Notes: generated by a model not told the origin, from the sequence alone. Positions 44,487-53,974 are shown, counted from the first letter of the stretch. The stretch is DNA of 64,000 nucleotides from Azomonas macrocytogenes (GCF_014191985.1 NZ_JACHXI010000018.1:1-64000), one strand, 5' to 3'. A program made the numbers and translations.

Positions 44487-45704
44487 TTAAACCACGGCTC
44501 CCAGTTGGAAAATCGGCAGATACATGGCGATGATCAAACCACCCACCAACACGCCAAGAACCGCCATGATCATTGGCTCCATCAACGTGGTGAGGTTATC
44601 CACCATATTGTCGACCTCGGCCTCGTAGAAACTGGCCACCTTATCCAACATCTCGTCCAGGGCTCCGGATTCCTCGCCAATGGCGGTCATCTGCACGGCC
44701 ATCGCTGGAAATACGCTGACGTTTCGCATCGAGACGTTCAGTTGCACGCCCGATGACACATCGTTGCGGATCTTGTCCACGGCATTCTTGAATACCACGT
44801 TGCCCGTCGCCCCGGATACGGACTCCAACGCCTCGACCAGCGGCACGCCGGCCGCGAAAGTCGTCGCCAGGGTTCTGGCATAACGGGCGATGACCGACTT
44901 ATAGACGATGCTGCCAACGAGAGGCAGCTTGAGCAGCAACCGGTCCCAGCCGTCACGGAACTTTGCCGAACGCCGGTATATTTCCTTGATGGTGAAAGCA
45001 GCCGCAAAAAAACCAAACAACGCCACATACCACCACTCCTGCAACCAGCGCGACATAGCGATGACCATCATGGTGAAAGCAGGAAGCTCGGCACCGAAAC
45101 TGGCGAAAACGGTTTCGAACTGCGGCACAACCTTGATCAGCAAAATAGCGGACACGATGACAGCCACTACAACTACCGCAATCGGATAGGTCATCGCCTT
45201 CTTGATCTTGGCCTTCAGCGCCTCGGTTTTTTCCTTGTAGGTCGCCACCCGGTCCAGCAAAGACTCCAGCGCACCAGACTGCTCGCCAGAGTCGACCAGG
45301 TTGCAGTAAAGATCATCGAAAAAAGTCGGCTTCTTGCGCAAGGAATTGGCGAAGCTGTTGCCCGCAGCGACCTCCAGCTTGATGTCGTCCACCAGCTTGC
45401 GCATGTTCGGGTTTTCGAAACCGCCGGAAATGATATCGAAGGCCTGCAGCAACGGCACCCCGGCCTTCATCATGGTCGCCATCTGCCGGGTGAACAAGGC
45501 GATATCCATCGGCTTGATCTTCTTGCCCGAACTCAACAGCGAAATACCCCTCTTGCGCACCTTCTGCGGATTGATACCCTGCTTGCGCAGTTGGGCCTTG
45601 ATCAGGGCCGGGCTGATTCCACTCATCTCCCCCTTGATTCTGGCGCCCTTCCTGTCGAGCCCCTCCCATAGGAAAACGCTCGTCTTCATCGCCTTTTGCG
45701 CCAT
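44487..45704 (-). CDS. pilC: Type IV pilus inner-membrane platform protein PilC
   Basis: A 405-residue GspF-family protein with two cytosolic helical domains (about 65-190 and 270-395) and three membrane helices (about 170-195, 220-245, 375-400). It has ARxMATMMKAGVPL-type motifs and FPxMAVQMTAIGEESG. It anchors the pilus base and couples to PilB. ATG at 45704, two bases after pilB; a TTG two codons earlier is ignored. Confidence 0.96.
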   Translation of the reverse strand: MAQKAMKTSVFLWEGLDRKGARIKGEMSGISPALIKAQLRKQGINPQKVRKRGISLLSSGKKIKPMDIALFTRQMATMMKAGVPLLQAFDIISGGFENPNMRKLVDDIKLEVAAGNSFANSLRKKPTFFDDLYCNLVDSGEQSGALESLLDRVATYKEKTEALKAKIKKAMTYPIAVVVVAVIVSAILLIKVVPQFETVFASFGAELPAFTMMVIAMSRWLQEWWYVALFGFFAAAFTIKEIYRRSAKFRDGWDRLLLKLPLVGSIVYKSVIARYARTLATTFAAGVPLVEALESVSGATGNVVFKNAVDKIRNDVSSGVQLNVSMRNVSVFPAMAVQMTAIGEESGALDEMLDKVASFYEAEVDNMVDNLTTLMEPMIMAVLGVLVGGLIIAMYLPIFQLGAVV

Positions 45705-45706
45705 AT

Positions 45707-47407
45707 TCAATCCTTGGTTACGCGGTTGACCTCTTCCAGGCTGGTCACACCCTGCATAGCCTTATACAGGGCCGAAGTACGCAGGTCGTTGAAGCCTTCC
45801 CGGCGCATCGTGCTGGAAATATCGATGGAGTTGCCGTCCTCCATAATAAGCTGCTGCAGGGGTGGCGTGACTTTAACCACTTCATAAATGCCGACACGCC
45901 CCTTGTAGCCGCCAGTGCAATGATCGCAACCGACCGGGCGGTACAGCTTGAACGTACCGATGGTGCTTTCTGCGAAGCCTTCCTCAAGCAGCACATCATG
46001 CGGCAGCTCCACCTCCTGCTTGCAGGCCGGGCATAGCTTGCGCGCCAGGCGCTGGGCGATGATCAGGTTCACCGACGTGGCGATATTGAACGACGGCACC
46101 CCCATGTTGCGCAGGCGCGTCAGGGTTTCCGCCGCACTGTTGGTGTGCAGGGTCGAGAGCACCATATGCCCCGTCTGCGCTGCCTTGATGGCGATCTCGG
46201 CGGTTTCCAGATCGCGGATCTCGCCGACCATGATGATATCCGGGTCCTGGCGCAGGAAGGCCCGCAGCGCCTGTGCGAAATCCAACCCCTGGCGCGGGTT
46301 GACGTTGACCTGGTTGATCCCCTCCAGATTGATCTCCACCGGGTCTTCGGCCGTGGAGATATTCACATCCGGCGTATTGAGAATATTCAGGCCGGTGTAC
46401 AGCGAGACCGTCTTGCCTGAACCGGTCGGCCCGGTCACCAGGATCATGCCCTGCGGCTGCTTCAACGCCTGCAGGTACAATTCCTTCTGCTCCGGTTCAT
46501 AGCCCAGCGCATCGATCCCCATCTTGGCGCTGGCGGAATCGAGAATCCGCATCACGATCTTCTCGCCCCACAGCGTGGGCAGGGTATTGACGCGAAAATC
46601 GATGGACTTGGTAGTGGAAACCTTGAGCTTGATGCGCCCGTCCTGCGGCTTGCGGCGCTCGGCGATATCCAGGCTGGCCATCACCTTCAGACGCGCGGAA
46701 ATACGGCTGACCAGCCCGACCGGCGGCCGCGCCACCTCGTGCAGCACACCATCGGTACGGAAGCGCACCCGGTACGTCTTTTCATAAGGCTCGAAGTGCA
46801 AATCCGAAGAACCCAGGCGAATGGCATCCAGCAGCATCTTGTTGACGAAGCGAACCACTGGGCCGTCTTCCTCGGGCTTTTCTTCCTCTTCGTCCTTCTG
46901 CTCGTTACCCGCCTCGATCTCCAGTTCACCCAAGTCGCTTTCCAGCAAGGCCCCCAAACCACTTTCGGCCGACTCGTAAAACTTGTCGACAGCGACTTTC
47001 AGCTGCTTTTCTTCGACCAGCACAGCCTCGACCGTCAGTTGGGTACTGAACTGGATATCGACGATTGCCTGGTGGTTGGAAGGATCGGAAAGCGCGATAT
47101 ACAGCTTGTTGCCTCGCAATCTGAGCGGTAGCACATGATGCTGGCGAACCAGCTTTTCGCTGACGATATCCTTGGGCAGCGCCTCTTTATCCAGTGCATC
47201 CAAGTCCAAACAGGGGAGACCGAACTGCTCGGTAGCGATCTCAAGCACTGTCCGGCTATTGATCAATTTGTTCTGCACCAGCCAGCTGACCAGCGGCACC
47301 TGGTCACGCCGGGCCTGTGCTTGCCCATATCGAGCATTTTTCTCGTCCAGATGACCCGCCAGTACCAACTGCCGGACAAAGCCGCCAAGCGGCGCGTTAT
47401 CGTCCAT
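45707..47407 (-). CDS. pilB: Type IV pilus extension ATPase PilB
   Basis: A 566-residue hexameric ATPase. An N1 domain (1-150) is followed by an acidic linker rich in Glu (about 178-192) and the N2/C motor: Walker A GPTGSGKT, Asp box STAEDPVE, Walker B IIMVGEIRD, His box TGHMVLSTLHTN and a tetra-cysteine zinc site CPAC/CDHC. ATG at 47407 aligns with the P. aeruginosa N-terminus and length. ATG at 47419 is the alternative. Divergent from pilA. Confidence 0.96.
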   Translation of the reverse strand: MDDNAPLGGFVRQLVLAGHLDEKNARYGQAQARRDQVPLVSWLVQNKLINSRTVLEIATEQFGLPCLDLDALDKEALPKDIVSEKLVRQHHVLPLRLRGNKLYIALSDPSNHQAIVDIQFSTQLTVEAVLVEEKQLKVAVDKFYESAESGLGALLESDLGELEIEAGNEQKDEEEEKPEEDGPVVRFVNKMLLDAIRLGSSDLHFEPYEKTYRVRFRTDGVLHEVARPPVGLVSRISARLKVMASLDIAERRKPQDGRIKLKVSTTKSIDFRVNTLPTLWGEKIVMRILDSASAKMGIDALGYEPEQKELYLQALKQPQGMILVTGPTGSGKTVSLYTGLNILNTPDVNISTAEDPVEINLEGINQVNVNPRQGLDFAQALRAFLRQDPDIIMVGEIRDLETAEIAIKAAQTGHMVLSTLHTNSAAETLTRLRNMGVPSFNIATSVNLIIAQRLARKLCPACKQEVELPHDVLLEEGFAESTIGTFKLYRPVGCDHCTGGYKGRVGIYEVVKVTPPLQQLIMEDGNSIDISSTMRREGFNDLRTSALYKAMQGVTSLEEVNRVTKD

Positions 47408-47736
47408 ATAAGTACTCATGCATTGGATTGATGCTGCGCTTATATCCCAACTGTTTTCGCCAGCCAAACTGGATTAAAGGGAGGTGACAAAAGTTGTCAG
47501 TTCATGACCTGGGGAGGTTAAAAAAACAACCTCAGATAACTTACCTTTATAAATTCACATCAAGTTTTACCCATTCAAAAGCCCTTTAATAAAAATCCGA
47601 ATAATATTTATCAAGCATGCCGGTTAATTTGAGAGATTGATCACAGAACAAATACCAAATACACATAATGGCCCAATAGCGGCACAAGTAATGCCTTTGC
47701 TCTTTCGAGTCTGAAACATCAACAAGGAGTTATAGG
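47408..47736. promoter_or_regulatory. AT-rich pilB/pilA divergent intergenic region with sigma54-like site
   Basis: This 329-base gap is much richer in A and T (about 47520-47650) than its surroundings. At 47681-47694 the plus strand reads GGCAC-AAGTA-ATGC, with the GG and GC exactly 12 apart, matching the sigma54 -24/-12 layout (TGGCAC-N5-TTGC) with mismatches outside the core. pilA is RpoN/PilR-controlled in Pseudomonas, and the AT-rich stretch upstream suits activator binding. A strong AAGGAG ribosome-binding site precedes pilA. Confidence 0.5.
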
Positions 47737-48306
47737 ATGAATTCGAAACAGCAGGGTTTTACGCTTATTGAATTGATGATCGTGGTGGCGATTATCGGGA
47801 TTTTGGCGGCAGTGGCGTTACCGGCTTATCAAGATTACACAAGAAAAGCCAAGATGACAGAAGTCATTCTTGCAGCATCTTCTTGTCGCACCACAATTAC
47901 TGAAAAATATCAAACAGCAACAACAGGTAATGGTCCTGGTGCAGGTAACTGGGGTTGCGAATTTGCTGGAACTACTGATGGCACAACTGGAACAAAATAC
48001 GTATCTGAAATTGGAACAACTCTAAATGGCAAGGTGCGAGTCGGTATCCGTACAAACTCTGGAGTCATTGGAGATCCTCTTACTACAGCCAGTGCTGACT
48101 CTGTAGGATACATTTATTTAGAACCAATGAACGGAGGAACTTCAGCTACAGCAATGACAGTTGCAAACGATCTTGGTAAAGCAGTGAACTCGTGGCGCTG
48201 CGGTACTCCTGATGCTACAGTAAAAAAATATCTTCCAGGTTCATGCTCTGACGCAGGCATTACTAACGCTGGAGATTTTTTGACTGGTCCTCCTGAAGCC
48301 TTGTAG
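47737..48306 (+). CDS. pilA: Type IV major pilin PilA
   Basis: A 189-residue prepilin: leader MNSKQQG cut before Phe, then the hydrophobic helix [20 protein letters not shown] with Glu5. The mature globular part has two cysteine pairs (SSC...WGC, and C-terminal WRC...PGSC spanning 15 residues, the D-loop). PilD, encoded 3 kb away, would process it. The body is more AT-rich than neighbouring genes, as pilins often are. The last codon and the TAG stop lie in the GTAG head of the first REP, so the tail ([11 protein letters not shown]) may have been changed by that insertion. Confidence 0.95.
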   Translation: MNSKQQGFTLIELMIVVAIIGILAAVALPAYQDYTRKAKMTEVILAASSCRTTITEKYQTATTGNGPGAGNWGCEFAGTTDGTTGTKYVSEIGTTLNGKVRVGIRTNSGVIGDPLTTASADSVGYIYLEPMNGGTSATAMTVANDLGKAVNSWRCGTPDATVKKYLPGSCSDAGITNAGDFLTGPPEAL

Positions 48307-48875
48307 GGCGGGTGCAACCCGCCACTGCACACCGGCGCACATCACTAAATACCCCGCCTCGTGCGGGGTATTCGCATTCTGCGGCCCCGTCGATTGCCTA
48401 TGACTCTGCGGCACAACCCACTGCCGCGAACCGGCACGCTCCTTCATCGGCGGGTTACACTCGCCCTACAAAATCCGCTTCCGTAGCCTTGTAGGGCGGG
48501 TGCAACCCGCCACTGCACACCGGCGCACATCACCGAATACCCCGCCCCGTGCGGGGTATTTATATTCTATGGCCTCGTCAATTACCGATGGCCTTACGGC
48601 ACAATCCACCACCGCGAACCGGCACGCTCCTTCATCGGCGGGTTACACCCGCCCTACAAAATCCGCTTCCGTAGGGCGGGTGCAACCCGCCATTACAAAC
48701 CGGCACGCATCACCCACCAAATACCCCGCCCCGTGCGGGGTGTTTGTATTCTATGGCCTCGTCGATTACCGATGGCCTTACGGCACCATCCACCACCACG
48801 AACCGGCCCGCTCCTTCATCGGCGAGTTGCACCCGCCCTACAAAATCCGCTTCCGTAGGGCGGGTGCAACCCGCC
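48303..48875. repeat. REP array, left part (three ~184-bp units plus one REP)
   Basis: Direct REPs with a GTAG head followed by the palindrome GGCGGGTGCAACCCGCC start at 48303, 48491, 48671 and 48855. Inverted partners (ending CCCTAC) lie at 48449-48469, 48637-48657 and 48821-48841. Each unit of 180-188 bases therefore has a head-to-head REP pair with about 125 bases between. That spacer holds a third strong hairpin (ACCCCGC/GCGGGGT) and conserved text such as ATGGCCTCGTC and CTCCTTCATCGGCG. A GTAG-headed palindrome is the classic substrate of RAYT transposases. Confidence 0.93.
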
Positions 48876-48916
48876 ATTACATGGCGGTATACCTGACCAC
48901 CACAAACTCCGTTCCC

Positions 48917-49441
48917 TCACCCCAAATCGTCACCACCCCAATCGTTCGGATACACGCCCTGCCGAACCCAACGATGGAACGAAGACCACGGCCAGTCAGC
49001 CACCCGTTCGACCAGGCCATGCTTCAATGGGTTGCCGTGCAGGTAGTCCAGATGCCGCCGGAAATCTTGCTCGTCGCGAATCAGATGCTCCCAGAACCGA
49101 TGCTGCCAGAGCGTGCCGCATTGCTTCGCTATGCGTCGCGGGGTCAGGTAGTCTGGACGTGCATAAGTAGCCCCGCAGCTATGGGTGACATGGCGCTTGA
49201 TCCGCTGCCAGCGGCTGGAAAAATCGGCATCGCCTTCGGGCAAGGTCCACATGGCATGCAAATGATCGGGCAGCAATACCCAACCATCGATGCGAAAAGG
49301 CAGCGTTTCCCGCACAAGAACGATAGCCTCGCGCAGGGCTTGCCGGATATCTGCATTATTCAGGATTGGCTGACGCCGCTCCGTAACCACTGTGAAGAAA
49401 TAAGTCCCACCGGGAACAGTGGCCCGCCGATAACCTGACAT
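48917..49441 (-). CDS. REP-associated tyrosine transposase (RAYT)
   Basis: A 174-residue Y1/HUH enzyme of the TnpA-REP family. The HUH motif is His60-Leu-His62 in LLPDHLHAMW, the catalytic tyrosine is Tyr133 in LDYLHGNPLKHGLV, and the RAYT-typical LWQHRFWEHLIRD and DWPWSSFHRW follow. It acts on single-stranded REP hairpins next to their GTAG. ATG at 49441 gives the usual N-terminus (GYRRATVPGGTYFFTVVT); 33 further in-frame residues overlap repeat sequence and are excluded. It lies inside its REP array on the opposite strand to pilA. Motifs look intact. Confidence 0.93.
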   Translation of the reverse strand: MSGYRRATVPGGTYFFTVVTERRQPILNNADIRQALREAIVLVRETLPFRIDGWVLLPDHLHAMWTLPEGDADFSSRWQRIKRHVTHSCGATYARPDYLTPRRIAKQCGTLWQHRFWEHLIRDEQDFRRHLDYLHGNPLKHGLVERVADWPWSSFHRWVRQGVYPNDWGGDDLG

Positions 49442-49505
49442 GACAACATCCTTGTTGTGCTGGAACAGGGGAACGATCCATATTGTCTGAATCGGATTTT
49501 CGTGA

Positions 49506-50130
49506 GGCGGCATTGCAAACCAGCGCGCATCGCCGGACACTCATTCTATACGGGATGTTTGCATTTTGCGGTCTCGTCGATTGCCTATGGCCTGCGGCAC
49601 AACCCACCGCGCTGAACCAGCCCGCTCCTTCATCGGCGGGTTGCACCCGCCCTACAAAATCCGCTTCCGTAGCCTTGTAGGGCGGATGCAACCCGCCATT
49701 ACAAATCGGCACGCATCATCCACCGAATACCCCGCCCCGTGCGGGGTGTTTGTATTCTATGGCCTCGTCAATTACCGATGGCCTTACGGCACAATCCACC
49801 ACCACGAACCGGCCCGCTCCTTCATCGGCGAGTTGCACCCGCCCTACAAAATCCGCTTCCGTAGGGCGGGTGCAACCCGCCATTACAAACCGGCACGCAT
49901 TATCCACCGAATACCCCGCCCCGTGCGGGGTGTTTGTATTCTATGGCCTCGTCGATTACGGATGGCCTTACGGCACAATCCACCAACACGAACCGGCCCG
50001 CCCCTTCATCGGCGAGTTGCACCCGCCCTACAAAATCCGCTTCCGTAGGGCGGGTGCAACCCGCCATTACAAACCGGCACGCATCACCGAATACCCCGCC
50101 CCATGCGGGGTGTTTGCATTCTGCTGTATT
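49506..50130. repeat. REP array, right part (one truncated, two full, one partial unit)
   Basis: A first unit (about 49506-49672) has lost its direct REP and drifted but keeps the inverted REP at 49635-49655. Direct REPs then start at 49677 (one G-to-A change), 49861 and 50045. Inverted REPs lie at 49827-49847 and 50011-50031. Full units are exactly 184 bases and almost identical, suggesting recent tandem duplication. The final unit stops after its central hairpin near 50130. Confidence 0.92.
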
Positions 50131-50475
50131 GGCACACATCCGATGAGTCGTATCCAGCGCCGCTATCGCGCCAAAAAAACGCCAAATCGCCGGGAATACC
50201 AAGCGTTACAACCTGCCATAGGCTCCCTGAGGCACAATGGCAATGAGAATGACCTATTATCCGCCAGGCAGTCATTCCCAAACTTGTCACAATCGTTTCG
50301 TTATGGCCTGATTAAGCCCCAGCTAATCAAGGACGAGGAGATTCTCGCCGCCATGCTTACCGACTGGCTCAAGTGCCTGAAACACTTGCTGCTCGGCCTT
50401 GCCGATATCCTTTACAACCTGCTCACCAAGGCTTTTCGACACCTGGAGAAGTCTATCCAAGGAGATTCTTCGAAC
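50131..50475. other. Region between REP array and psiE
   Basis: An open frame in phase with psiE crosses this region. Its first half looks non-coding (basic, low complexity). The last part from ATG 50355 (MLTDWLKCLKHLL) reads like an amphipathic helix and has its own GAGGAG site, so psiE might begin there and encode about 199 residues. Otherwise it is the psiE leader. Confidence 0.35.
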
Positions 50476-50952
50476 ATGCGTATCCATTGGGCCAAGCGCC
50501 TTCACAGCTATATCAACGTGCAGGCGGACAGCTACGGCAGTCTGTTGGTCGATGCCTTCCACTATCTGGCACTGTTTGCCATCGGGGCTACCGTCACCTG
50601 GGCCGGTATCGGGACCTTTTTCGACATGCTCGAAGAAGGAAACGCGACGATTGACCATATCCTGCTGCTGTTCATCTATCTCGAACTGGGTGCGATGGTT
50701 GGCATCTACTTCAAAACCAAGCACATGCCGGTGCGCTTTCTGATTTATGTAGCAATCACCGCGCTGACTCGCATGCTGATTGGTTCCATCCAGCATGACC
50801 ATACGCCGAATATGGGCATCATCATGATCAGCGGCGCTATCCTGCTGCTGTCGTTAGCGACGCTGGTGGTTCGTTATGGCTCTTATCGTTTCCCTTCTGG
50901 TTCGAGCGATAGCATAGAGCAGCAAAAGCCCCGTCCCAACGAAGGCGATTGA
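50476..50952 (+). CDS. psiE: PsiE-family phosphate-starvation-inducible membrane protein
   Basis: A 158-residue protein with four predicted helices of the PsiE family. The conserved block DHILLLFIYLELGAMVGIYFKTKHMPVRFLIYVAITALTR is close to other Pseudomonas PsiE proteins (it runs from about residue 57 to 96). The molecular function is unknown; the E. coli gene responds to phosphate starvation and cAMP-CRP. ATG at 50476 has AAGGAG ten bases upstream; an in-frame ATG at 50355 would add 41 residues. No pho box was recognised. It converges on cysNC. Confidence 0.85.
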   Translation: MRIHWAKRLHSYINVQADSYGSLLVDAFHYLALFAIGATVTWAGIGTFFDMLEEGNATIDHILLLFIYLELGAMVGIYFKTKHMPVRFLIYVAITALTRMLIGSIQHDHTPNMGIIMISGAILLLSLATLVVRYGSYRFPSGSSDSIEQQKPRPNEGD

Positions 50953-51033
50953 TGCTGTATTCGGTCGAACCTGGAAGCTGAAACGACGTGGCACTTACCT
51001 TCCCCCATTGCAGGGGAAGGGAAACCAGTGTCC

Positions 51034-52935
51034 TCAGATCAAGCCGCGTCCACGCAAGAGAGCCAATACGTCCTTGACGCCCTGCTCTATGGAAACGGAT
51101 TCGGTATCGATCACCAGGTCGGTATCTACCGGTGCGTCGTACGGGAAGGATTCGCCAGGAATATTATCCCCACCAGCCGCATACAAGCCTTGCGGATCGC
51201 GCTCGCGGCAGGTTTGTAGTGAAGCCTGGACGTAGACGGTGATCAAGCGTCCGGCACCGATAAGCGCCTTGGCCTGCTCGCGGCCTTCGGCATCCGGAGC
51301 GACGAAAGCGGCCAGGGTAAGCAGGCCTGCTTCATTGAACTGCTTGGCAACCTGGGCGGCCCGGCGCCAGTTTTCGGCACGTCCGGCCCGATTGGGCGGC
51401 AGTCCCTTGTTCAGGTCGTGACGCAGGTTCTGCCCATCCAGGACATAGACCGCCCGTCCGCTATCGAATAGCTTGCGCTCGACGGCATAGGCCAGGGTAC
51501 TTTTGCCCGCGCCGGACAGGCCGGTGAATAACAGCGTGGCCGGCTGCTGGCCGAAGCGGGCCGCCCGTTCTTCAGTGGCAACATGCGCCAGCTTGCCATG
51601 ATGTCTCCCCGAACTGTGCCCACGTGTTGGCTCGGCGACGATCATGCCGGCGCCGACCGTGCCGTTGGTGAGACGGTCGATGACAATAAAAGCGCCTGTG
51701 GTGCGGTTCTGCTCGTAGCCATCCAAAGCAATAGCAGCGTCCAGGCTGACGCGAACCTTGGCGATTTCGTTGAGCTTGAGTTCGCTCGTCGCATTCTTTT
51801 CCAGGCTGTTAACGTCAATGCGGTATTCGATAGCCGCAATATTGCCGGGTACGTAGCTGGTAGCACGCTTGATGTCGTACTTTTTGCCCGGAAGCAGCGG
51901 TTCTTCGGCCATCCAGACCAACATAGCATCAAAGCTGTCAGTAACCTGTGGCAGGTTGTCGGCATGCACCAGCATGTCGCCACGGGAAACGTCTATCTCG
52001 TCCTCCAGCGTCAGGGTGATGGCTTCACCCGGACCGGCCTGCTCCAGCTCACCATCGAAGGTAACGATGGATTTGATCTTGCTGCCCTTGCCGGAAGGCA
52101 ATGCCACGACCTCATCACCCTTGCGCACAATACCGCTGGCCAGGGTGCCGGCGAAGCCACGGAAATTCAGGTTCGGTCGGTTGACGTACTGCACCGGGAA
52201 GCGCATATCGTCGAAGTTGCGATCACCGGCGATCTCTACGGTTTCGAGGATTTCCATCAACGACTGGCCGTCGTACCAGGGCGCTTTCTCGGTGCGGTTG
52301 ACTACGTTATCGCCCTTGAGCGCCGACATCGGTACGAAGTACAGCGACGTGGGCTTCAAGCCGATGCGGTCGGCAAAAGCCAGGTAATCGGCCTTGATGC
52401 GTTCGAAGACGGTTTGGTCGAAATCCATCAGGTCCATCTTGTTGATGGCCACGACGATATGCCGGATACCCAGCAGGGATGCGATGAAGCTGTGCCGGCG
52501 CGTCTGGGTCTGTACGCCATAGCGGGCGTCGATCAGGATGATCGCCAGATCGCAGGTCGAGGCACCGGTGGCCATGTTGCGGGTGTACTGCTCATGGCCG
52601 GGCGTATCGGCAATGATGAACTTGCGCTTGGCCGTGCTGAAGTAACGGTAGGCCACATCGATGGTGATGCCCTGCTCCCGCTCGGCTTGCAAGCCATCGA
52701 CCAGCAACGCCAGGTCCACGTCTTCACCGGTGGTGCCGACTTTTTTGGAATCACGGGTAATGGCTTCGAGGTGGTCTTCGTAGATCATCTTGGAGTCGTG
52801 CAGCAAACGCCCGATCAGGGTGCTCTTGCCGTCATCGACATTGCCACAGGTCAGAAAGCGCAGCAGTTCCTTGCGCTCGTGCTGGGCCAGGTAAGCGAGG
52901 ATATCCTCGCTGATCAGTTCGGATTGATGCGACAT
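51034..52935 (-). CDS. cysNC: Bifunctional sulfate adenylyltransferase large subunit/APS kinase CysNC
   Basis: A 633-residue fusion. Residues 1-430 are the GTPase CysN (G1 [11 protein letters not shown]3 DTPGH, G4 NKMD), which drives APS formation with CysD. Residues 455-633 are APS kinase (Walker [42 protein letters not shown]), making PAPS. The fused form is usual in Pseudomonas. It follows cysD by 12 bases. Start ATG at 52935. Confidence 0.97.
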   Translation of the reverse strand: MSHQSELISEDILAYLAQHERKELLRFLTCGNVDDGKSTLIGRLLHDSKMIYEDHLEAITRDSKKVGTTGEDVDLALLVDGLQAEREQGITIDVAYRYFSTAKRKFIIADTPGHEQYTRNMATGASTCDLAIILIDARYGVQTQTRRHSFIASLLGIRHIVVAINKMDLMDFDQTVFERIKADYLAFADRIGLKPTSLYFVPMSALKGDNVVNRTEKAPWYDGQSLMEILETVEIAGDRNFDDMRFPVQYVNRPNLNFRGFAGTLASGIVRKGDEVVALPSGKGSKIKSIVTFDGELEQAGPGEAITLTLEDEIDVSRGDMLVHADNLPQVTDSFDAMLVWMAEEPLLPGKKYDIKRATSYVPGNIAAIEYRIDVNSLEKNATSELKLNEIAKVRVSLDAAIALDGYEQNRTTGAFIVIDRLTNGTVGAGMIVAEPTRGHSSGRHHGKLAHVATEERAARFGQQPATLLFTGLSGAGKSTLAYAVERKLFDSGRAVYVLDGQNLRHDLNKGLPPNRAGRAENWRRAAQVAKQFNEAGLLTLAAFVAPDAEGREQAKALIGAGRLITVYVQASLQTCRERDPQGLYAAGGDNIPGESFPYDAPVDTDLVIDTESVSIEQGVKDVLALLRGRGLI

Positions 52936-52947
52936 GATGCGTAAACC

Positions 52948-53865
52948 TTAGAAGTAGCCCTGACGTTTTTTTTCTTCCATCGATCCGGCGCCGTCGTGGT
53001 CGATGACCCGGCCCTGACGTTCGGAGGTTCTGGTCAGGAGCATTTCCTGGATGATATCCGGCAAGGTGGCAGCAGTGGATTCCACCGCGCCGGTCAGTGG
53101 GTAGCAGCCCAGGGTGCGGAAGCGGACCATTTTCTTCTGGATACGCGCCTTTTCCTCATCGGAGAGGTGTTCGAGAATTCGCTCATCGTCGATCATGACC
53201 AGCGTACCGTTCCGCTCGACCACTTCACGTTCGGCGGCAAAATACAGTGGCACGATCGGAATGCTTTCCAGGTAGATATATTGCCAGATGTCCAGCTCGG
53301 TCCAGTTGGAGAGTGGGAATACGCGAATGGATTCGCCCTTCTTGACCTTGCCGTTGTAGACGTTCCACAACTCAGGTCGCTGGTTCTTCGGGTCCCAACG
53401 GTGCTTGCTGTCACGGAAGGAATACACCCGCTCCTTGGCGCGGGATTTTTCCTCGTCGCGCCGAGCGCCACCGAAAGCAGCATCGAAACCATATTTGTCG
53501 AGCGCCTGCTTCAGGCCCTCGGTCTTCATCACGTCGGTATGCTTGGCGCTGCCGTGAGTGAAGGGGTTGATGCCCTGAGCCTGACCGTCGAGGTTTACAT
53601 AGGTGATCAGGTCCAGATTCATTTCGGCAACTATTTTCTCGCGGAAACGATACATCTCCTGGAATTTCCATTGCGTATCGACATGCATGACCGGGAACGG
53701 CAGTTTGCCGGGGAAGAAGGCTTTGCGCGCGAGATGCAGCATCACGGCGGAATCCTTCCCGATGGAATAGAGCATCACCGGATTATCGAACTCGGCAGCC
53801 ACTTCACGAATGATGTGGATGCTTTCCGCCTCCAGCTGCTTTAAATGCGTCAGTTTGTCGACCAT
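52948..53865 (-). CDS. cysD: Sulfate adenylyltransferase small subunit CysD
   Basis: A 305-residue PP-loop ATP pyrophosphatase ([12 protein letters not shown] near residue 34) that transfers AMP to sulfate within the CysDN complex. Later blocks [21 protein letters not shown] and [15 protein letters not shown] are standard. ATG at 53865. First gene of the cysDNC operon; a 16-base perfect palindrome lies 49 bases upstream. Confidence 0.97.
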   Translation of the reverse strand: MVDKLTHLKQLEAESIHIIREVAAEFDNPVMLYSIGKDSAVMLHLARKAFFPGKLPFPVMHVDTQWKFQEMYRFREKIVAEMNLDLITYVNLDGQAQGINPFTHGSAKHTDVMKTEGLKQALDKYGFDAAFGGARRDEEKSRAKERVYSFRDSKHRWDPKNQRPELWNVYNGKVKKGESIRVFPLSNWTELDIWQYIYLESIPIVPLYFAAEREVVERNGTLVMIDDERILEHLSDEEKARIQKKMVRFRTLGCYPLTGAVESTAATLPDIIQEMLLTRTSERQGRVIDHDGAGSMEEKKRQGYF

Positions 53866-53913
53866 GGCTACTCACGAAAGGCAATTGCGGCCGGCAGGCC
53901 AGGAAACGCTGCA

Positions 53914-53974
53914 TTTTATCATGATAAAAGCTTCTATTCAGGCGGCAGCTCTAGATGAAAGCAATCTAATTATA
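53914..53974 (-). promoter_or_regulatory. cysD upstream region: -10 element and palindrome
   Basis: On the minus strand a perfect -10 TATAAT (complement of 53969-53974) lacks a good -35 at 16-18 bases, which suits an activator-dependent promoter such as CysB. Between it and the ATG is the perfect palindrome TTTTATCATGATAAAA (53914-53929). CysB sites are poorly defined, so the assignment is only a suggestion. Confidence 0.35.

Noticed and set aside
48306-48500. tRNA gene downstream of pilA, as in P. aeruginosa
   Set aside because: No cloverleaf or tRNA-like ends seen; the space is REP units.
48500-49438. Long plus-strand open frame across the repeats and antisense to the RAYT gene
   Set aside because: It repeats the same amino-acid text per REP unit and its second half is antisense to the transposase. 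No ribosome-binding site and no domain.
48303-50130. CRISPR array
   Set aside because: Units are about 184 bases with conserved, not unique, spacers, and no cas genes are present. GTAG-headed palindromes plus RAYT explain it.
48303-50130. Integron attC cassette array next to pilin
   Set aside because: No integrase gene and no attC-type R'/R'' boxes; cassettes would carry different genes between repeats.
50998-51020. Terminator between psiE and cysNC
   Set aside because: The stem CCTTCCCC/GGGGAAGG is strong, but neither strand has a T-run after it, so I do not call it an intrinsic terminator.
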